Positions 63,935 through 64,000 of a DNA stretch of 64,000 nt are shown here, one piece after another. Source of the stretch: Gabonibacter massiliensis (GTDB lineage: Bacteria > Bacteroidota > Bacteroidia > Bacteroidales > Marinifilaceae); contig LN913010.1 of NCBI GenBank assembly GCA_001487125.1, positions 49,288 to 113,287 of the forward strand. Direction: 5' to 3'. The translations under genes and the position numbers were made by a program. Below the pieces are notes generated by a model, which searched no databases, was not told the origin of the DNA, and was given only the letters and a program-made list of their open reading frames with translations. Every line of letters starts with the position of its first letter. The first letter of the stretch is position 1.

Positions 63935-64000
63935 CACCCGCTTTCCGGAGGGGTAGCGAGATGAAACGGGCCTGGAGGTGTAGAACGAGGGGGTTGAAAA

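Noticed and set aside
1..64000. CRISPR array, insertion sequence, phage or integrase genes
   Set aside because: No regularly spaced repeats, transposase, integrase or structural phage proteins were recognised; the repeats at 3840-4080 are not CRISPR-like.

Overview
The window looks like chromosomal DNA of a gut-type Bacteroidales bacterium. The best guess is the Odoribacteraceae (Butyricimonas/Odoribacter type). This rests on gene content rather than on any search: three FecI-type sigma / FecR / SusC systems, SusD lipoproteins followed by DUF4843 and PKD-like lipoproteins, DPPIV-like S9 peptidases, DUF5117-type metalloproteases, GldA/GldFG-type ABC genes, and promoters of the Bacteroidetes form (-7 TAnnTTTG, -33 TTG).

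Layout. 1-3688: 3' part of an S9 peptidase (cut by the left edge), a rhomboid protease, and a convergent polysaccharide flippase. 3689-4862: repeat-rich spacer, a small membrane protein whose 5' end abuts the repeat, and what looks like a deletion scar of a BlaI/BlaR1-type operon with its palindromic operators still present. 4863-6644: a two-gene operon (NifU-like Fe-S scaffold, then GGGtGRT protein) on the minus strand.

7039-18413, system A: ECF sigma, FecR, a SusC without the STN signalling domain, SusD, a terminator-like hairpin, a second closely related SusC that has the STN domain but no SusD, and an exported PPP-type phosphatase.

18683-43857, system B: ECF sigma, FecR, STN-SusC, SusD, DUF4843 lipoprotein, PKD-like lipoprotein, three tandem S9 peptidases, two tandem DUF5117-type metalloproteases (the second has lost all three zinc ligands and the catalytic Glu), and a fourth S9 peptidase. 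I read this as a peptide or protein acquisition locus: sensing and uptake proteins at the outer membrane followed by exported proteases. All genes run one way, with internal hairpins that could grade expression.

44018-60017, system C, reads on the minus strand and converges on system B. It has the same order (sigma, FecR, STN-SusC, SusD, DUF4843, PKD-like) but no proteases. Its sigma and FecR genes are separated by a duplicated cassette of two ABC ATPase plus GldF-GldG fusion gene pairs. A similar 31-bp element lies upstream of the cassette and upstream of fecR.

60541-63571: histidine ammonia-lyase (hutH) and histidyl-tRNA synthetase (hisS), minus strand. 63572-64000: the hisS promoter and a strong rightward promoter that may belong to an rRNA or other stable RNA operon beyond the right edge.

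No tRNA, rRNA, CRISPR array, insertion sequence or phage gene was recognised inside the window.
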